Source of the DNA: Neoarius graeffei
Lineage: Eukaryota; Chordata; Actinopteri; Siluriformes; Ariidae
Assembly: GCF_027579695.1 (NCBI RefSeq)
Contig: NC_083571.1
Location: forward strand, 44,647,890 to 44,711,889
Direction: 5' to 3'
DNA length: 64,000 nucleotides
Shown here: positions 1-13,226 of the stretch, piece after piece
Layout of the letters: each line of letters opens with the position of its first letter
How positions within the stretch are numbered: position 1 is the first letter of the stretch
Program-made: the position numbers and the translations under genes
The notes under the pieces: model-generated
Told to the model about the DNA's origin: nothing
The model's input: the letters and a program-made list of their open reading frames with translations, nothing else
The model's database searches: none

Positions 1-229
1 TGAGGCGAGGATTAACCGCCGCCTTTACTCTAAATTTTTCCCCTCTGAAAAAAATGTGAACCGACATTAAAGGGTAGCTGTGAACATCCCCGTGCGCACA
101 CAACACCTTCACCCCCTGTGCTCCCCCCAGTGCCTCGTCTTGCACCAGGCTTTGGTGAATTGAGGTCTGATTACAGCCAGAGTCCACCAACACCTGATAT
201 GTATCCCCTTGGATACTCACCGGTATGCG

Positions 230-1259
230 ATACGCTCCGGCCCGATCGAGGGCGGCTCCTGGCGCGTCGGGGATCCGAACCACCGCGCCCACTTCCATTG
301 CCGAGCACTGTTGTTGGAGGTGGCCTGGCTCCCCGCAGCGCCAGCAAACCGGCCTGGGCTTCCTCTCTGCATTGGCGCTCTGGGGCTCACTCACCTGGGA
401 GGAGGAAGAGACAGACACAGAAGGGAGAAACGGGAGGGCACCGAGGGTGCAACGGGCCAGCTGGGGTGGGGCTGGCCCCCGCTTCCGTGGTGGGGGAGTG
501 GGGCAAGCACGAGACACAGGAGGGGAGAGAGAGGAGGGGGAAGAAGAGGATGTCCACTGTCCTGCTGTCGGAACAGCCGCCAAATGGTCCTCTGCCAACT
601 CGATGGCCTGATCCAGCGACGCCGGGCGGTGGCACTGGACCCACTCCGTGGTTCCCTCTGGTAGGCGGGTGATGAACTGCTCCAGTACCACCTGATCGAT
701 GATCCCCTCGGCATCATGGTTGTCGGCCCTCAACCACCGCCAGCAGGCATCCCGGAGCTGCTGGCCAAATGCGAACGGCCGGCCGACTTCCTCCAGACAC
801 AGAGCGCGGAAGCGCTGTCACTGTTGTTCAGGGGTGCGCCCCCACCCGCTGGAGGACGGCCCCGCGAAGGTCCGCGTAGACCAGCCGGTGATTGGCGGGG
901 AGCTGTAGCGCGGCCAGCTGCGCCTCGCCCATTAGCAGGGAGAGGAGGCGCGCCGCGCGCTGTTCCACCGGCCAGCCCGAGGCCTCTGCTGCCTGCTCAA
1001 AAAGCATGAGGAAGGCGTTGGGATCATCATGCGGGCCCATCTTAGTGAGGGTGAGGGGAGAAGGGCCCGCGGCGGTGGAGGTGGTGGACCCCGCTGACGC
1101 GAGGAGGTGCCGGAACGCCTGTCAATCTTCCTGCTGCACCAGCACCAGGGCCTTGAACCAGTGCTCCTGCTCCTTTCGGAGGGTGACTAGCGCCTGGTGC
1201 TGGCTCTGCTGGGCCGTGGCAAGGGCGTGGACCAGGTCTGCAAAGGGGGAGGACTCCAT
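230..1259 (-). pseudogene. gag of Gmr1-like copy 1, broken
   Basis: The ATG at 1259 opens with MESSPFADLVHALATAQQ, nearly identical to the gag start of the copy at 52834. Similarity continues in pieces: residues starting MGPHDDPNAFLMLFEQ (1040 downward), then a part containing the zinc knuckle CWRCGEPGH. The pieces lie in different frames and include a stop near 1122, so no full-length Gag can be made. The family Gag would bind element RNA and form cytoplasmic particles. The large plus-strand frame at 118-672 is only the antisense of this region. Confidence 0.75.
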
Positions 1260-1284
1260 GGGGCTGTTCTTTTCCTGTGCTCGA

Positions 1285-1302
1285 TCCCGGGTTTCGGCAC
1301 CA
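1285..1302 (-). promoter_or_regulatory. Primer-binding site, tRNA-Phe type
   Basis: The plus strand reads TCCCGGGTTTCGGCACCA one base outside the LTR. This is what the 3' end of a vertebrate tRNA-Phe looks like (acceptor TTTCGGC, discriminator A, CCA), so the minus-strand element RNA would pair with tRNA-Phe to prime reverse transcription. The match is to tRNA sequence recalled from general knowledge, not searched. Confidence 0.75.
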
Positions 1303-1303
1303 C

Positions 1304-1614
1304 TGTAGCAGTTCGTTGGAGGGGGTGGAGCACAGAAAGACGGCAGACCAGAATAAAGTTCCAAACTTGTTTTATTTTGCTCTTTTCAGATGCAACAACA
1401 CACTCTCCCAGCCATGCACACACACACACGCAAGTCGTCTGGTTGGGGAGAGAGCTCACTTCCTCTGCTCTCTCTCTCCTTATATAGGGCGTGGTCACTG
1501 GGAAGACACACAAACACAGGTTAATTGACATCAGGTGTAGTGATTCTGCCACTTACCTTCCCTGACTCACCCTCCGGTCACAGACTGATGCTTGACCACG
1601 CCCCCGCTGCCACA
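1304..1614 (-). repeat. 5' LTR of Gmr1-like copy 1
   Basis: It begins TG and ends CA on the plus strand and aligns with the LTRs at 48230-48557 and 52878-53195. It shares the CA-rich stretch, the TATATA box region (about 1480-1487) and the conserved GGTTAATT block. About 311 bp. The other LTR of this copy lies outside the window. Confidence 0.88.
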
Positions 1615-2440
1615 CAGGGCAAGAGATATAATCCCCCGGTTAATTAATTCGGCAAACGCGTAATTATTGACAGTCAGTTGAATTTGTGATATGATCAGAA
1701 GTGACTGAAGTTATCTATGAAAGTGCCCACAATTCAAGGTTTGTTATGGCTTAACTACAAATATCCAAAGACACCAAAGAATCGGCAGTAGAAATTCTGG
1801 CTTCCAGTCCCTAAGCAATCATAATAAACCCCTTCCTATATTAAGATGAGTATTTTTTTTCAATTATTGTGACCATAATCCAGAGTTGTGCTAAAGAACA
1901 TAGAGTTGTGCTAAGAGACTTTAGAACTTGTGCTAAAAGACTTTGGATTTGTGCTAAAAGACTTCTGTGCTAAATAACCAGATACCACAGTAGGTACCCT
2001 ATACAGGCTAGTATCTGTGTATACTGTATATACGGCATATAAATATGTATATAGCACTCACATTTCATTGACCAGATGACGTGGCCCCTGAACCTGTCCC
2101 ACCACTGTCCCCTTGTTTGTGTTCTTCACCCAGCCAACCACACCAAGGCTGAGTCCCTTCCTCTCTGAATACTGAGAGACACAGAAAGAGAATCTTCCAT
2201 AGAGACAGGCAGAGATTCGAACTTTCTATTATTCTCATGAATATGCTGTTATGTGGAATGTTTGAACAAATAAAATATTAAATATGACACAAAGGTTTGT
2301 CTAAACTATGGGCCACAAACCACTTCATGCCAAATGGCAACATGTGAATAAGAAACATAATTAAATCAGCAGTCCAGTCTTCTTGTTGTTGCTGCTGTTG
2401 TTATGGGGTTTTTTTTTCATTCTGTTTTCATTTCATTCAA
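1615..2440. other. No gene seen; short minisatellite inside
   Basis: AT-rich sequence with no open frame of note. Only the minisatellite at 1880-1975 stands out. Confidence 0.6.
1880..1975. repeat. Minisatellite, TTGTGCTAAAAGACTTT-like unit
   Basis: Four to five imperfect head-to-tail copies of a roughly 20-24 bp unit built around GTTGTGCTAA(A/G)AGACTTT are visible. No coding potential. Confidence 0.7.
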
Positions 2441-2747
2441 ACGAATCTGGCCATTCTCCTATGACATTTCTCAACAACAAGGCTTTCTACCCACAGGATT
2501 GCCACTCAGTGGATGTTTTTTTAGTTTTTTTGAACCATTCTTTGTAAACTTCAGAGATTCATGAAAATACCAGGAGATCAAAATTTTCTGAAATACTCAA
2601 ACCAACAGCAATGTCATGGTTAAAATTACGGAGATCACATTTCCCCCATTCTGATGTTTGATGTAAACATTAAATGATTGCATTGCCATAAATTATTGAC
2701 TGATTGGATAATTGCATGAATGAGCAGGTGTTCATATATACATAGTA
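2441..2747 (-). mobile_element. Tc1-like fragment (same family as 35053-36070)
   Basis: Shares phrases with the element at 35053-36070: an AAATACTCAAACCA-type stretch, GAGATCACATTT, and the near-terminal ATTGCATGAATGAGCAGGTG. Only the 5' third of the transposase on the minus strand plus one end region remains. It abuts the TA where the next Tc1 element starts. Confidence 0.7.
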
Positions 2748-3810
2748 TACAGTTGTGGTCAGAATCTTATGTGCTTACATACACAGACATGAATGTCATA
2801 TCAATATTGGGCTTTCGATGATTTTTTGAACTGTTCTTTTTTCTGAGTGTACAACATACATCTTTAAGAGGAAAAAAAACAACAAGTGTTGTCAGGCAAA
2901 ACAAACCTCACCCGGTAGCACTTATGATGAATATGAAGGAAGATATCGCAAAAAAAAATAGGTACCCTATAGGTACATGTGGCTACTGCTTATAAATAAA
3001 ATTGTTTTCTGATCCCATGTCCATACAGTAAATATAGCATATCTATTTACTCTATGAGGCAGTAGCCACAAAAATGAAGCGTAATCCAAAAATGAACAAT
3101 TTAAAAATCACAGAAGTAAAATATACCAAGTGTCTCTACTTTATATTATTCTACTTTTACCTCTTACAGTTTTCGAAACTGAAACCTCTGAACCAAGGCT
3201 GACATACACACGCTGACGCCATGACCAAAATTTATTTCCTGGAAATGGCCTGGCGCTAGAGCTCAATGGAACACACTTTCCCTCTGTAATATGAAGCATA
3301 AACATGTCTGAAAACAATTACTTTAGTGCATTTATTTCGAATGGTGAACCGAATTGTATACACTCATCAGCCATTTTACTCGGAACACATGTATGCACAT
3401 GCGCAGTGCACGATCGTTACACTCTTGCATTCTTACACCACGATGACATAGTGGTTAGTGCCTCTATATGAGGCAGTAGGCATAACAAAAACGATTTTAA
3501 CCTTTTTGGTGACCTTGACCGGATGACCCTCAAAATGTTGGAGGTTCTATTTGAGACCAATGCCCATCAATCCTCAAAGTTTCATGAAGATTGATCCAGC
3601 CATTTCCCCGTAATATCGTTGACAAAAAACAAAGAAACAAATAAACCTGACCAAAAACAATACCTCACCCTCTGATGGACTCCATCCTGGGCAAAGTAAT
3701 AATTAGGTGCCCAAATTTTTTTTTTTTTGGGGGGGGGTCCCTGAAATCAACAAATTGTCAAAATTTGACATATAGCTCAAATAATATTTGGGTAAATATT
3801 CCTGAGCAAG

Positions 3811-4186
3811 GGCGGCACGGTGGTGTAGTGGTTAGCGCTGTCGCCTCACAGCAAGAAGGTCCTGGGTTCGAGCCCCATGGCCGGCGAGGGCCTTTCTGTG
3901 CGGAGTTTGCATGTTCTCCCCGTGTCCACGTGGGTTTCCTCCGGGTGCTCCGGTTTCCCCCACAGTCCAAAGACATGCAGGTTAGGTTAACTGGTGACTC
4001 TAAATTGACCGTAGGTGTGAATGTGAGTGTGAATGGTTGTCTGTGTCTATGTGTCAGCCCTGTGATGACCTGGCGACTTATCCAGGGTGTACCCCGCCTT
4101 TCGCCCGTAGTCAGCTGGGATAGGCTCCAGCTTGCCTGCGACCCTGTAGAAGGATAAAGCGGCTAGAAATAATGAGATGAGATGAG
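3811..4186 (+). repeat. tRNA-headed SINE (type 1 tail), full length
   Basis: Starts GGCGGCACGGTGGTGTAGTGG. It has an A-box-like TGGTGTAGTGGTT and B box GGGTTCGAGCCC, the conserved core ending ACAGTCCAAAGACATGCAGG, then a 3' tail ending in (GAGAT)n. A 13-bp target duplication ATTCCTGAGCAAG sits at 3798-3810 and 4187-4199. The insertion is inside Tc1 family A. Confidence 0.95.
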
Positions 4187-5044
4187 ATTCCTGAGCAAGT
4201 TTCACCTTGACCAAGTCCTTTCGGTAGCCATCAACAAGCTTCTGGCAGAATTCTAGTTGGACATTGGAGCACTCTTCTTGGCAGAGTTAATAGAGTTCAG
4301 TTAAATTAGTGTGTTTCCTGGCACATACACAACTTCTAAGCAGAGTCCATATATTTTTTCAAAAGGTTAAGTTCAGGACTTGTTTTAAGCTTTAGCCTGC
4401 TTTATCCATTCCACAACCAGCTTTGATGTGTGTTTGGCATCAGTGTCCTGTTGGAACACCCAATGGTGTCAGTTTCTGATGGTTTGAGGTTATCCTGAAG
4501 AATCCTGAGGTAGTCCTCCTTCATCATTATTCCTTACACTTTGTTTAACCATGTTTATCAACTGTTTAACAGCTGGTACATATGTTTGGGGTTGGACGCC
4601 TCCCCTTTACTCGTTCAAACATACCTCTGGTTACTGTAGGCAAATAATTCAGTCTTTGTGTCATCTGGCCATAAAACTTTCCTCCAAAAGGTTTTTCTTT
4701 GTCCATGTGTTCAAGCTGCCAACTTTAGTCAAGCATGAAGGTGTCGATTTTGGAGCAAGAGCTTCTTTCTTGGATGGCAGCCACTCAGTCCATGGTGATA
4801 TAAAACACACTTGACTAGACACTGTAGACAGTGTTCCAGCAGCTTCCAGTTCTTAGCAAGCCTGTGCCTTGATGGTTCCTTGGTTGTTGCTGACTATTCA
4901 AACCAATTTTCTCTCATCTGAGGGTGACAGCTTGGGCCTTCTTCCAGACTTTGGCAAAGTGGCTACACTTCCCAAAATTTGTACTTGTAAAACAAACCCT
5001 TTATAGCAGAGTTCCCCATGTGCAAAGCATGTGGAGCAGAGCCC

Positions 5045-6515
5045 CATGCTTGAAAGTTTGTGAGCCCTTTAGAATTTTCTATATTTCTGCATAAATATGA
5101 CCTAAAACATCATCAGATTTTCACACATGTCCTAAAAGTAGATAAAGAGAACCCAGTTAAACAAATGAGACAAAAATATTATACTTGGTCATTTATTATT
5201 GAGGAAAATGATCCAATATTACATATCTGTGAGTGGCAAAAGTATGTGAACCTCTAGGATTAGCAGTTAATTTGAAGGTGAAATTAGAGTCAGGTGTTTT
5301 CAATCAGTGGGATGGCAATCAGGTGTGAGTGGACATCCTGTTTTATTTAAAGAACAGGGATCTATCAAAGTCTGATCTTCACAACACCTGTTTGTGGAAG
5401 TGGATCATGGTACGAACAAAGGAGATTTCTGAGGACCTCAGAAAAAGCGTTGTTGCTGTTCATCAGGCTGGAAAAGGTTACAAAACCATCTCTAAAGAGT
5501 TTGGACTCCACCAATCCACAGTCAGACAGATTGTGTACAAATGGAGGAATTTCAAGACCATTGTTACCCTCCCCAGCAGCGGGCGACCAACAAAGATCAC
5601 TCCAAGGGCAAGGAGTGTAATAGTCAACAAGGTCACAAAGGACCCCAGGGTAACTTCTAAGCAACTGAAGGCCTCTCTCACATTGGCTAATGTTCATGAG
5701 TCCACCATCAGGAGAACACTGAACAACAATGGTGTGCATGGCAGGGTTGCAAGGAGAAAGCCACTGCTCTCCAAAAAGAACATAGCTGCTCATCTGCAGT
5801 TTGCTAAAGAACAGATGGGCAAGCCAGAAGGCTATTGGAAAAATGTTTTGTGGACGGATGAGACCAAAATAGAATATTTTGGTTTACATGAGAACGTTAT
5901 GTTTGGAGAAAGGAAAACACTGCATTCCACCATAAGAACCTTATCCCATCTGTGAAACATGGTTGTGGTAGTATCATGATTTGGGCCTGTTTTGCTGCAT
6001 CTGGGCCAGGACGGCTTGCCATCATTGATGGAACAATGAATACTGAATTATACCAGCGAATTCTAAAGGAAAATGTCAGGACATCTGTCCATGAACTGAA
6101 TTTCAAGAGAAGGTGGGTCATGCAGCAAGACAATGACCCAAAGCACACAAGTCGTTCAACCAAAGAATGGTTTAAGAAAAATAATGTTTTGGAATGGCCA
6201 AGTCAAAGTCCTGACCTTAATCCAGTTGAAATGTTGTGGAAGGACCTGAAGTGAGCAGTTCATGTGAGGAAACCCACCAACATCCCAGAGTTAATGCTGT
6301 TCTGTACGGAGGAATGGGCTAAAATTCCTCCAAGCTGGCGTGCAGGACTGATCAACAGTTTCCGGAAATGTTTGTGCAATTGCTGCACAAGCGGCTCACA
6401 CCAGATACTAAAAGCAAAGGTTCACATTCTTTTGCCACTCACAGATATGTAATATTGGATCATTTTCCTCAATAAATAAATGACCAAGTATAATATTTTT
6501 GTCTCGTTTGTTTAA
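5045..6515 (+). mobile_element. Tc1-like element (family B), right TIR truncated
   Basis: Long terminal inverted repeats: 5160-5254 matches the reverse complement of about 6420-6515 (both hold the GAGTGGCAAAAG / CTTTTGCCACTC block). The left TIR extends out to about 5045 (TGCTTGAAAGTTTGTGAG) but the right one stops at 6515. The related minus-strand copy at 43640-44616 keeps the outer end. Carries a frameshifted transposase gene. Confidence 0.88.
5407..6412 (+). pseudogene. Tc1-like transposase (family B), frameshifted
   Basis: Starts MVRTKEISEDLRKSVV. It has the paired-like helix-turn-helix DNA-binding region (to about residue 110, including GRPTKIT), then the catalytic DDE core: WTDETKI (first D), DNDPKHTS (second D) and SPDLNPVEMLW (E, normal 34-residue spacing class). 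The frame changes near 5950 and a TGA at 6252 cuts the C-terminal part, whose sequence continues to about 6412. It would have cut and pasted its own element at TA sites; the breaks make it inactive. Confidence 0.88.
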
Positions 6516-7003
6516 CTGTATGCGCTGTGATTGTGCTCTCATGAGGAACATGTGTATGGTCTTTAGTCCTAATGGTGCTGTGTGTGCGCCAACGTGTGTG
6601 GACATGACAGATGTAACCAGACAACTGTTTGACATAGCTAGTTTGATATTTGATCATAACTATATAGTAATGATGTAAAGTGAAAGCACAGGTTTACTGC
6701 TGTCCACCAGGTAATCAGCAGAGTCACATCATAAGAAATAAATGTCATGGTATTGTTTCTGGTGCAACACATGCGGTGTCAAAGAAAGGAATAAATATGT
6801 ATTTGTAACTACAATGCATATCTCATTATTGGTATCACTGTCACAAGGCAATGCAGCAATTTATTGAGGCAAACCACATGACACTACACCACTCAATGGT
6901 TCATATGCCATAATATTATAATTCTGTTCAGGTTGATTTTGTTCCTTTGCAAATATTTTGCTCATACACTCATCAGGAGCTCCATTTTTGAACAGTGCCT
7001 AAA
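6516..7003. other. No gene seen
   Basis: Unassigned AT-rich DNA between the truncated Tc1 end and the CA/GT microsatellite. No frame, repeat family or RNA gene recognised. Confidence 0.5.
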
Positions 7004-7020
7004 CACACACACACATATAC

Positions 7021-7073
<53 letters not shown>
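7004..7073. repeat. Compound microsatellite (CA)n(TA)n(GT)n
   Basis: Runs of CA, then TATATA, then about 22 GT units. The open frames crossing it are repeat translations. Confidence 0.97.
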
Positions 7074-7075
<2 letters not shown>

Positions 7076-7239
7076 GGCACAGAGAAATCCCCCCACTCTC
7101 TGCTTTTCCCCCCTCTTTCCACATCTGATGTCTTTCAGCTCCTACTATCACACTTGATCCTATCCCCTCATCTCTCCTCCAGACTATCACTCCTGACATC
7201 CCCCCATTTATCACCTCCCTTGTCAACTTCTCCTTGTCC

Positions 7240-8664
7240 TCAGGATACTTTCCCTCCAGCTTTAATATTTAGACAGGCCCACATTACCCCTCTGTTGAAA
7301 AAACCCAACCAAGACCCCTCTGTCATCCAAAACTACTGCTCAGTTTCTCTTCTCACCTTCCTATCTAAGACACTTGAACATGCTGTTGCTCATCAACTCT
7401 CCTCTTTTCTCTCTCAGAACAACCTCCTGGATACTCATCAGTCTGGCTTCCGAGCCGGACACTCAACTGAGACTGCACTTCTCTGTGTCAGTGAGGCACT
7501 TCATGCAGTATGTGCCACCTTCCTCTCCTCTGTTCTGATTCTCCTAAACCTTTCTGCTGCATTTGACACAGGTGATCACCCCATCCTTCTGTCATCCCTA
7601 TCAGCTCTGGAGATCTGCAGGACAGCCCTGGATTGGTTCAAGTCCTACCTCTCCAGTCACTCCTTCCAGGTTACCTATAGTCTGATACAGTATCAGCACC
7701 ATGCCCACTTATCACTGGTGTCCCTCAAGGTTCAGTCCTTTGGTCCGCTTCTCTCCTTCCTCTACACCCAGTCTCTTGCCTCTATTATCTTTGCTCATGG
7801 TCTATCCTACCACTGCTATGCTGATGACACTCAACTGTTTCTCTCTTTACCTCCTTCTGATATACAGGTCTATACTTGCAACTCTGCTTGCTTGCATGAC
7901 ATCCAAAGCTAGATGGACAACCACCACCTGAAGCTCAACCCAGGGAAGACAGAGGTGATCTACATTCCCGCTCCCTCCTTTCCATCCCTGGACCTTGTCA
8001 TCTCCCTGGGGGACACCTCTATATTGCCTTCACCCAACATGAGGAACCTAGGGGTGGTATTCAACAACAGACTCTCCTCTTTGGCGAACATTGCTGCCGT
8101 GTCTCGGACATGCAGATTTCTCCTCTACAACATCTGAAGGATCCACCCCTTCCTCACCACCTACTCTACTTAGCTCCTGGTCCAAGCGCTGATCATCTCC
8201 CACTTGGAATACTGCAACTCTCTCCTTGCCAGCCTTCCAGCATCTGCCATCAGACCCCTACAGCTCATCCAGAATGCTGGAGCCCACCTGGTCTACAAAC
8301 TTGCTCGTTCCTCCCATATTACCCCTCTGCTCGCTGCCCTTTACTGGCTACCTGTTGCAGCTCACATCAAATTGAAAGCATTAGTGCTAGCTTACCAGGC
8401 AGTCAAAGGGTCAGGTCCAGTATACCTTCAGAGACTGATCTGACCCTACACACCAGCCAGATCCCTACACTCTGGCTGGTCACCTGGCCCCTCCTCTGCT
8501 CCTGCCCAGCCTGCTCAAGACTGCTGTCTGTCCTGGCTCCCCGTTGGTGGAATGACCCTCTCATCGAGGTCAGAACTGCCAACTCCCAGACCACCTTCAA
8601 GCGCAGACTGAAGACCCATCTCTTCAGGCTGCACCCCTCCCCTGCTTCCCTGCCCATTGTGTAA
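7240..8664 (+). pseudogene. L2-like LINE reverse transcriptase remnant
   Basis: Pieces in several frames match the LINE RT plan: PLLKKPNQDPSVIQNY, HQSGFRAGHSTETAL, LNLSAAFDT, then [12 protein letters not shown] with the catalytic YADD, then after a stop the thumb region MDNHHLKLNPGKTEV and a C-terminal part to 8664. Stops and frameshifts occur throughout, and the endonuclease domain is missing. Compared with the intact LINE at 57582-60620 it is a different, older subfamily. Confidence 0.88.
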
Positions 8665-8818
8665 TTGCATATTGGTCTTAATCAACCCAGGCTGTGTACT
8701 GTCTAGCCTGGTCACTTTGAGTTAGCCATTGGGGTTTTATTTTTCTCTATTTAGTTGCACTTTGTCAGCTCATTTGTATGGTTGGCTTGTTTTCCTTGCC
8801 TGTTTGCGGATTGTTACT

Positions 8819-9190
8819 CATCTCATTCATCTCTAGCCGCTTTATCCTTCTACAGGGTCGCAGGCAAGCTGGAGCCTATCCCAGCTGACTACGGGCGAAA
8901 GGCGGGGTACACCCTGGACAAGTCGCCAGGTCATCACAGGGCTGACACATAGACACAGACAACCATTCACACTCACATTCACACCTACGGTCAATTTAGA
9001 GTCACCAGTTAACCTAACCTGCATGTCTTTGGACTGTGGGGGAAACCGGAGCACCCGGAGGAAACCCACACGGACACGGGGAGAACATGCAAACTCCACA
9101 CAGAAAGGCCCTCGCCGGCCCCAGGGCTCGAACCCAGGACCTTCTTGCTGTGAGGCGACAGCGCTAACCACTACACCACCGTGCCGCCCC
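8819..9190 (-). repeat. tRNA-headed SINE (type 1 tail), full length
   Basis: Reverse-oriented copy with head ending GTGCCGCCCC. Flanked by an 11-bp target duplication GGATTGTTACT at 8808-8818 and 9191-9201, so the insertion inside the L2 3' region is exact. Confidence 0.96.
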
Positions 9191-9278
9191 GGATTGTTAC
9201 TTCAACAGAATATTACACTAGGTGTTTTTCTGTCACTTGCTCAGTTGGCACTAGAGCTGTCTTGTCTAGTGTCAGTAC

Positions 9279-9309
<31 letters not shown>

Positions 9310-9592
9310 ATGTTGCTCTAGATAAGCGTGTCTGCTAAATGCCTGTAATGTAATGTAATGTAGTCAATCATAATCACTAACTAACTAAGACCTTGGCCTT
9401 GGCTGATTAAAAGACATTTTAGAACTTTCAGCACCTCTCTATTAACAATCTAAGTGGGTATATGTATAATATTGACCCTCTGTTGATTTTAGAAATCTGA
9501 AAATGAATTAAAACTTGTGCAATAAATTTTTATTTCTTTTCTATTAAAGATATATGTTGTATATTATACCCCAAAAAGAACAGTTCAAAGAA

Positions 9593-11741
<2,149 letters not shown>

Positions 11742-12240
11742 GTGTTTAAAAAAATTATATGATTTCACAATCTAATAACTTTGCCAATTCTCGTTCAGTT
11801 GACTTCAAATTTTAACAGCATGTGTGGAAACAGGTCAACATTTTATGTTTAATGTTTTTTGTTTTTATCTTTTTAGGCACAGAAATGCCATTCACTGGAA
11901 AAGAAAAGGCATTTTGTGTGTTAGAGTACGCTGGAACGAGACTGTGCAGCATGTATTGATGAGAGAATTCTCTAAAAATGCACCAACTGCAATGCAGATT
12001 TGGACATGGCACAAAAAGTTCAAAGAGGAAGGCTGTCTTTGTGTCTGTGTGCATCTGTGTGTCTGGCTGTGTGTGTCTGAGGCGGCGTGCATATTGAAAG
12101 TTTGTGAAATCGTTCATAGAATCCACATACCTTTGAATTTCTCGTTCAAGTTTTGAGGAATAAATCTTATATCGCTCAACATTAAGCCCGTTCAGTTTCA
12201 TTTGCCTAGACTATGTAGTTTGTGGGATATTTACATCTCA
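11742..12240 (+). mobile_element. Fragment of a transposon encoding an N-terminal helix-turn-helix region
   Basis: Around 11885-12045 the plus strand encodes MPFTGKEKAFCVLEY and, after a shift, VREFSKNAPTAMQIWTWHKKFKEEG, the style of the N-terminal DNA-binding domain of IS630/Tc/mariner-type transposases. The sequence then passes into a TGTGTGT-rich part and the catalytic region is absent. It looks like an internally deleted copy. Ends are not clear, so boundaries are approximate. Confidence 0.5.
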
Positions 12241-12258
12241 AATTATATATATATATAT

Positions 12259-12632
12259 CATCTCATTATCTCTAGCCGCTTTATCCTGTTCTATAGGGTC
12301 GCAGGCAAGCTGGAACCTATCCCAGCTGACTACGGGTGAAAGGCGGGGTACACCCTGGACAAGTCGCCAGGTCATCACAGGGCTGACATATAGACACAGA
12401 CAACCATTCACACTCACATTCACACCTACGGTCAATTTAGAGTCACCAGTTAACCTAACCTGCATGTCTTTGGACTGTGGGGGAAACCAGAGCACCCGGA
12501 GGAAACCCACGCGGACACGGGGAGAACATGCAAACTCTGCACAGAAAGGCCCTCGCCGGCCACGGGGCTCGAACCCGGACCTTCTTGCTGTGAGGTGACA
12601 GGGTGACAGCGCTAACCACTACTACACCACAA
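12259..12632 (-). repeat. tRNA-headed SINE (type 1 tail) in an AT microsatellite
   Basis: Complete core and tail in reverse orientation, with a small GGTGACA duplication near the head (12595-12608) and a disturbed head end (ACTACTACACCAC). Inserted between TATATA tracts, so the target duplication cannot be delimited. Confidence 0.93.
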
Positions 12633-12741
<109 letters not shown>

Positions 12742-13143
12742 AAGCAGCTAAAAATGAAATGTGGGTTGAATCAAATGAATGAAAGGATTATTGAGCTAGT
12801 GGACAGTGTTAACTAATTTCTATATCCCATGCATTGCAGTTACTCAAGTTATTGTCATTATCAGTTGTTTTGTATTCCCAGATGCAGGTTTTACTTTTTA
12901 TCTACTGTAAACGATTAAAGAAAACAACAATTTTTTTTTAATCTTTCCGATTTGTGTGCAGCATAACTCTAACATGAGTATTCTTTTTTATTGTTCAGAA
13001 ATTACTTATTTTGCTGCTCACACACATTTTATGGTCCATGTCTTCTGTCCTGACTTCTGTCCCTGATGTCTCCAACGTTTTTGTGTCAAACAAGAATCAT
13101 CAATGGTTGGACAAATGCTACCATTTTTGCAGGCAAGAAATAC

Positions 13144-13226
<83 letters not shown>

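Larger units (their letters stand above)
1..1614 (-). mobile_element. Gmr1-like LTR retrotransposon, copy 1 (5' part, cut by window edge)
   Basis: This stretch is collinear with 51550-53195, the 5' part of the complete element at 48230-53195. Read on the minus strand it has a 5' LTR (1304-1614), a primer-binding site (1285-1302), a broken gag, a CCHC zinc knuckle (about 320-360, CWRCGEPGH) and the start of a protease with the active-site triad DSG (about 150-190). The element continues beyond base 1, so integrase, RT and RNase H are not visible. The outer LTR edge ends in CA at 1614. Copy 1 and copy 2 differ at many sites, so they are separate insertions of one family, not a recent duplication. 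Confidence 0.9.
7074..9361 (+). mobile_element. L2-like LINE, 5'-truncated and decayed, with a SINE inside
   Basis: Reverse-transcriptase remains are followed by a 3' region ending GTCTGCTAAATGCCTG and short TAATG repeats (9320-9361), the usual style of fish L2 3' ends. A minus-strand SINE (8819-9190) interrupts the 3' untranslated part and a (TTG)n run lies at about 9276-9309. Confidence 0.85.
2750..9592 (-). mobile_element. Tc1-like element (family A), split by nested insertions
   Basis: The left end, TA then CAGTTGTGGTC at 2750, matches the complete family A element at 17452-19012. Family A sequence resumes at about 3670-3810, continues at 4187-5009 (antisense transposase, start region near 4950) and reappears at 9362-9592, which matches the right end (…AAAGAACAGTTCAAAG). 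Between these lie unrelated DNA (2890-3670), a SINE, another Tc1 element and an L2 LINE. One original element therefore seems to have been opened by several insertions. The transposase is not rebuildable here and has no intact frame. That all pieces come from one copy is inference from their order and orientation. Confidence 0.65.

Noticed and set aside
118-672. 184-codon plus-strand frame (and overlapping frames) as a gene
   Set aside because: It is antisense to the gag/zinc-knuckle region of the Gmr1-like element; the same antisense frames recur at 51670-52162.
3811-3885. tRNA gene
   Set aside because: A and B box motifs are present but belong to the SINE head; no cloverleaf with a matching acceptor stem is seen and the copies are followed by SINE body.
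3675-4157. 160-codon frame with the recurrent CLCLCVSPVMTWRLVQGVP string
   Set aside because: It is a translation of the SINE; the same peptide appears at more than ten SINE copies in both orientations.
6995-7912. 305-codon frame as an intact LINE protein
   Set aside because: Its first 100 codons are microsatellite and low-complexity translation, and RT motifs such as PQGS are missing; treated as a decayed L2 remnant.
13144-13224. CRISPR-like or tandem-gene array
   Set aside because: It is a plain AC microsatellite; no spacer-repeat architecture anywhere in this eukaryotic window.
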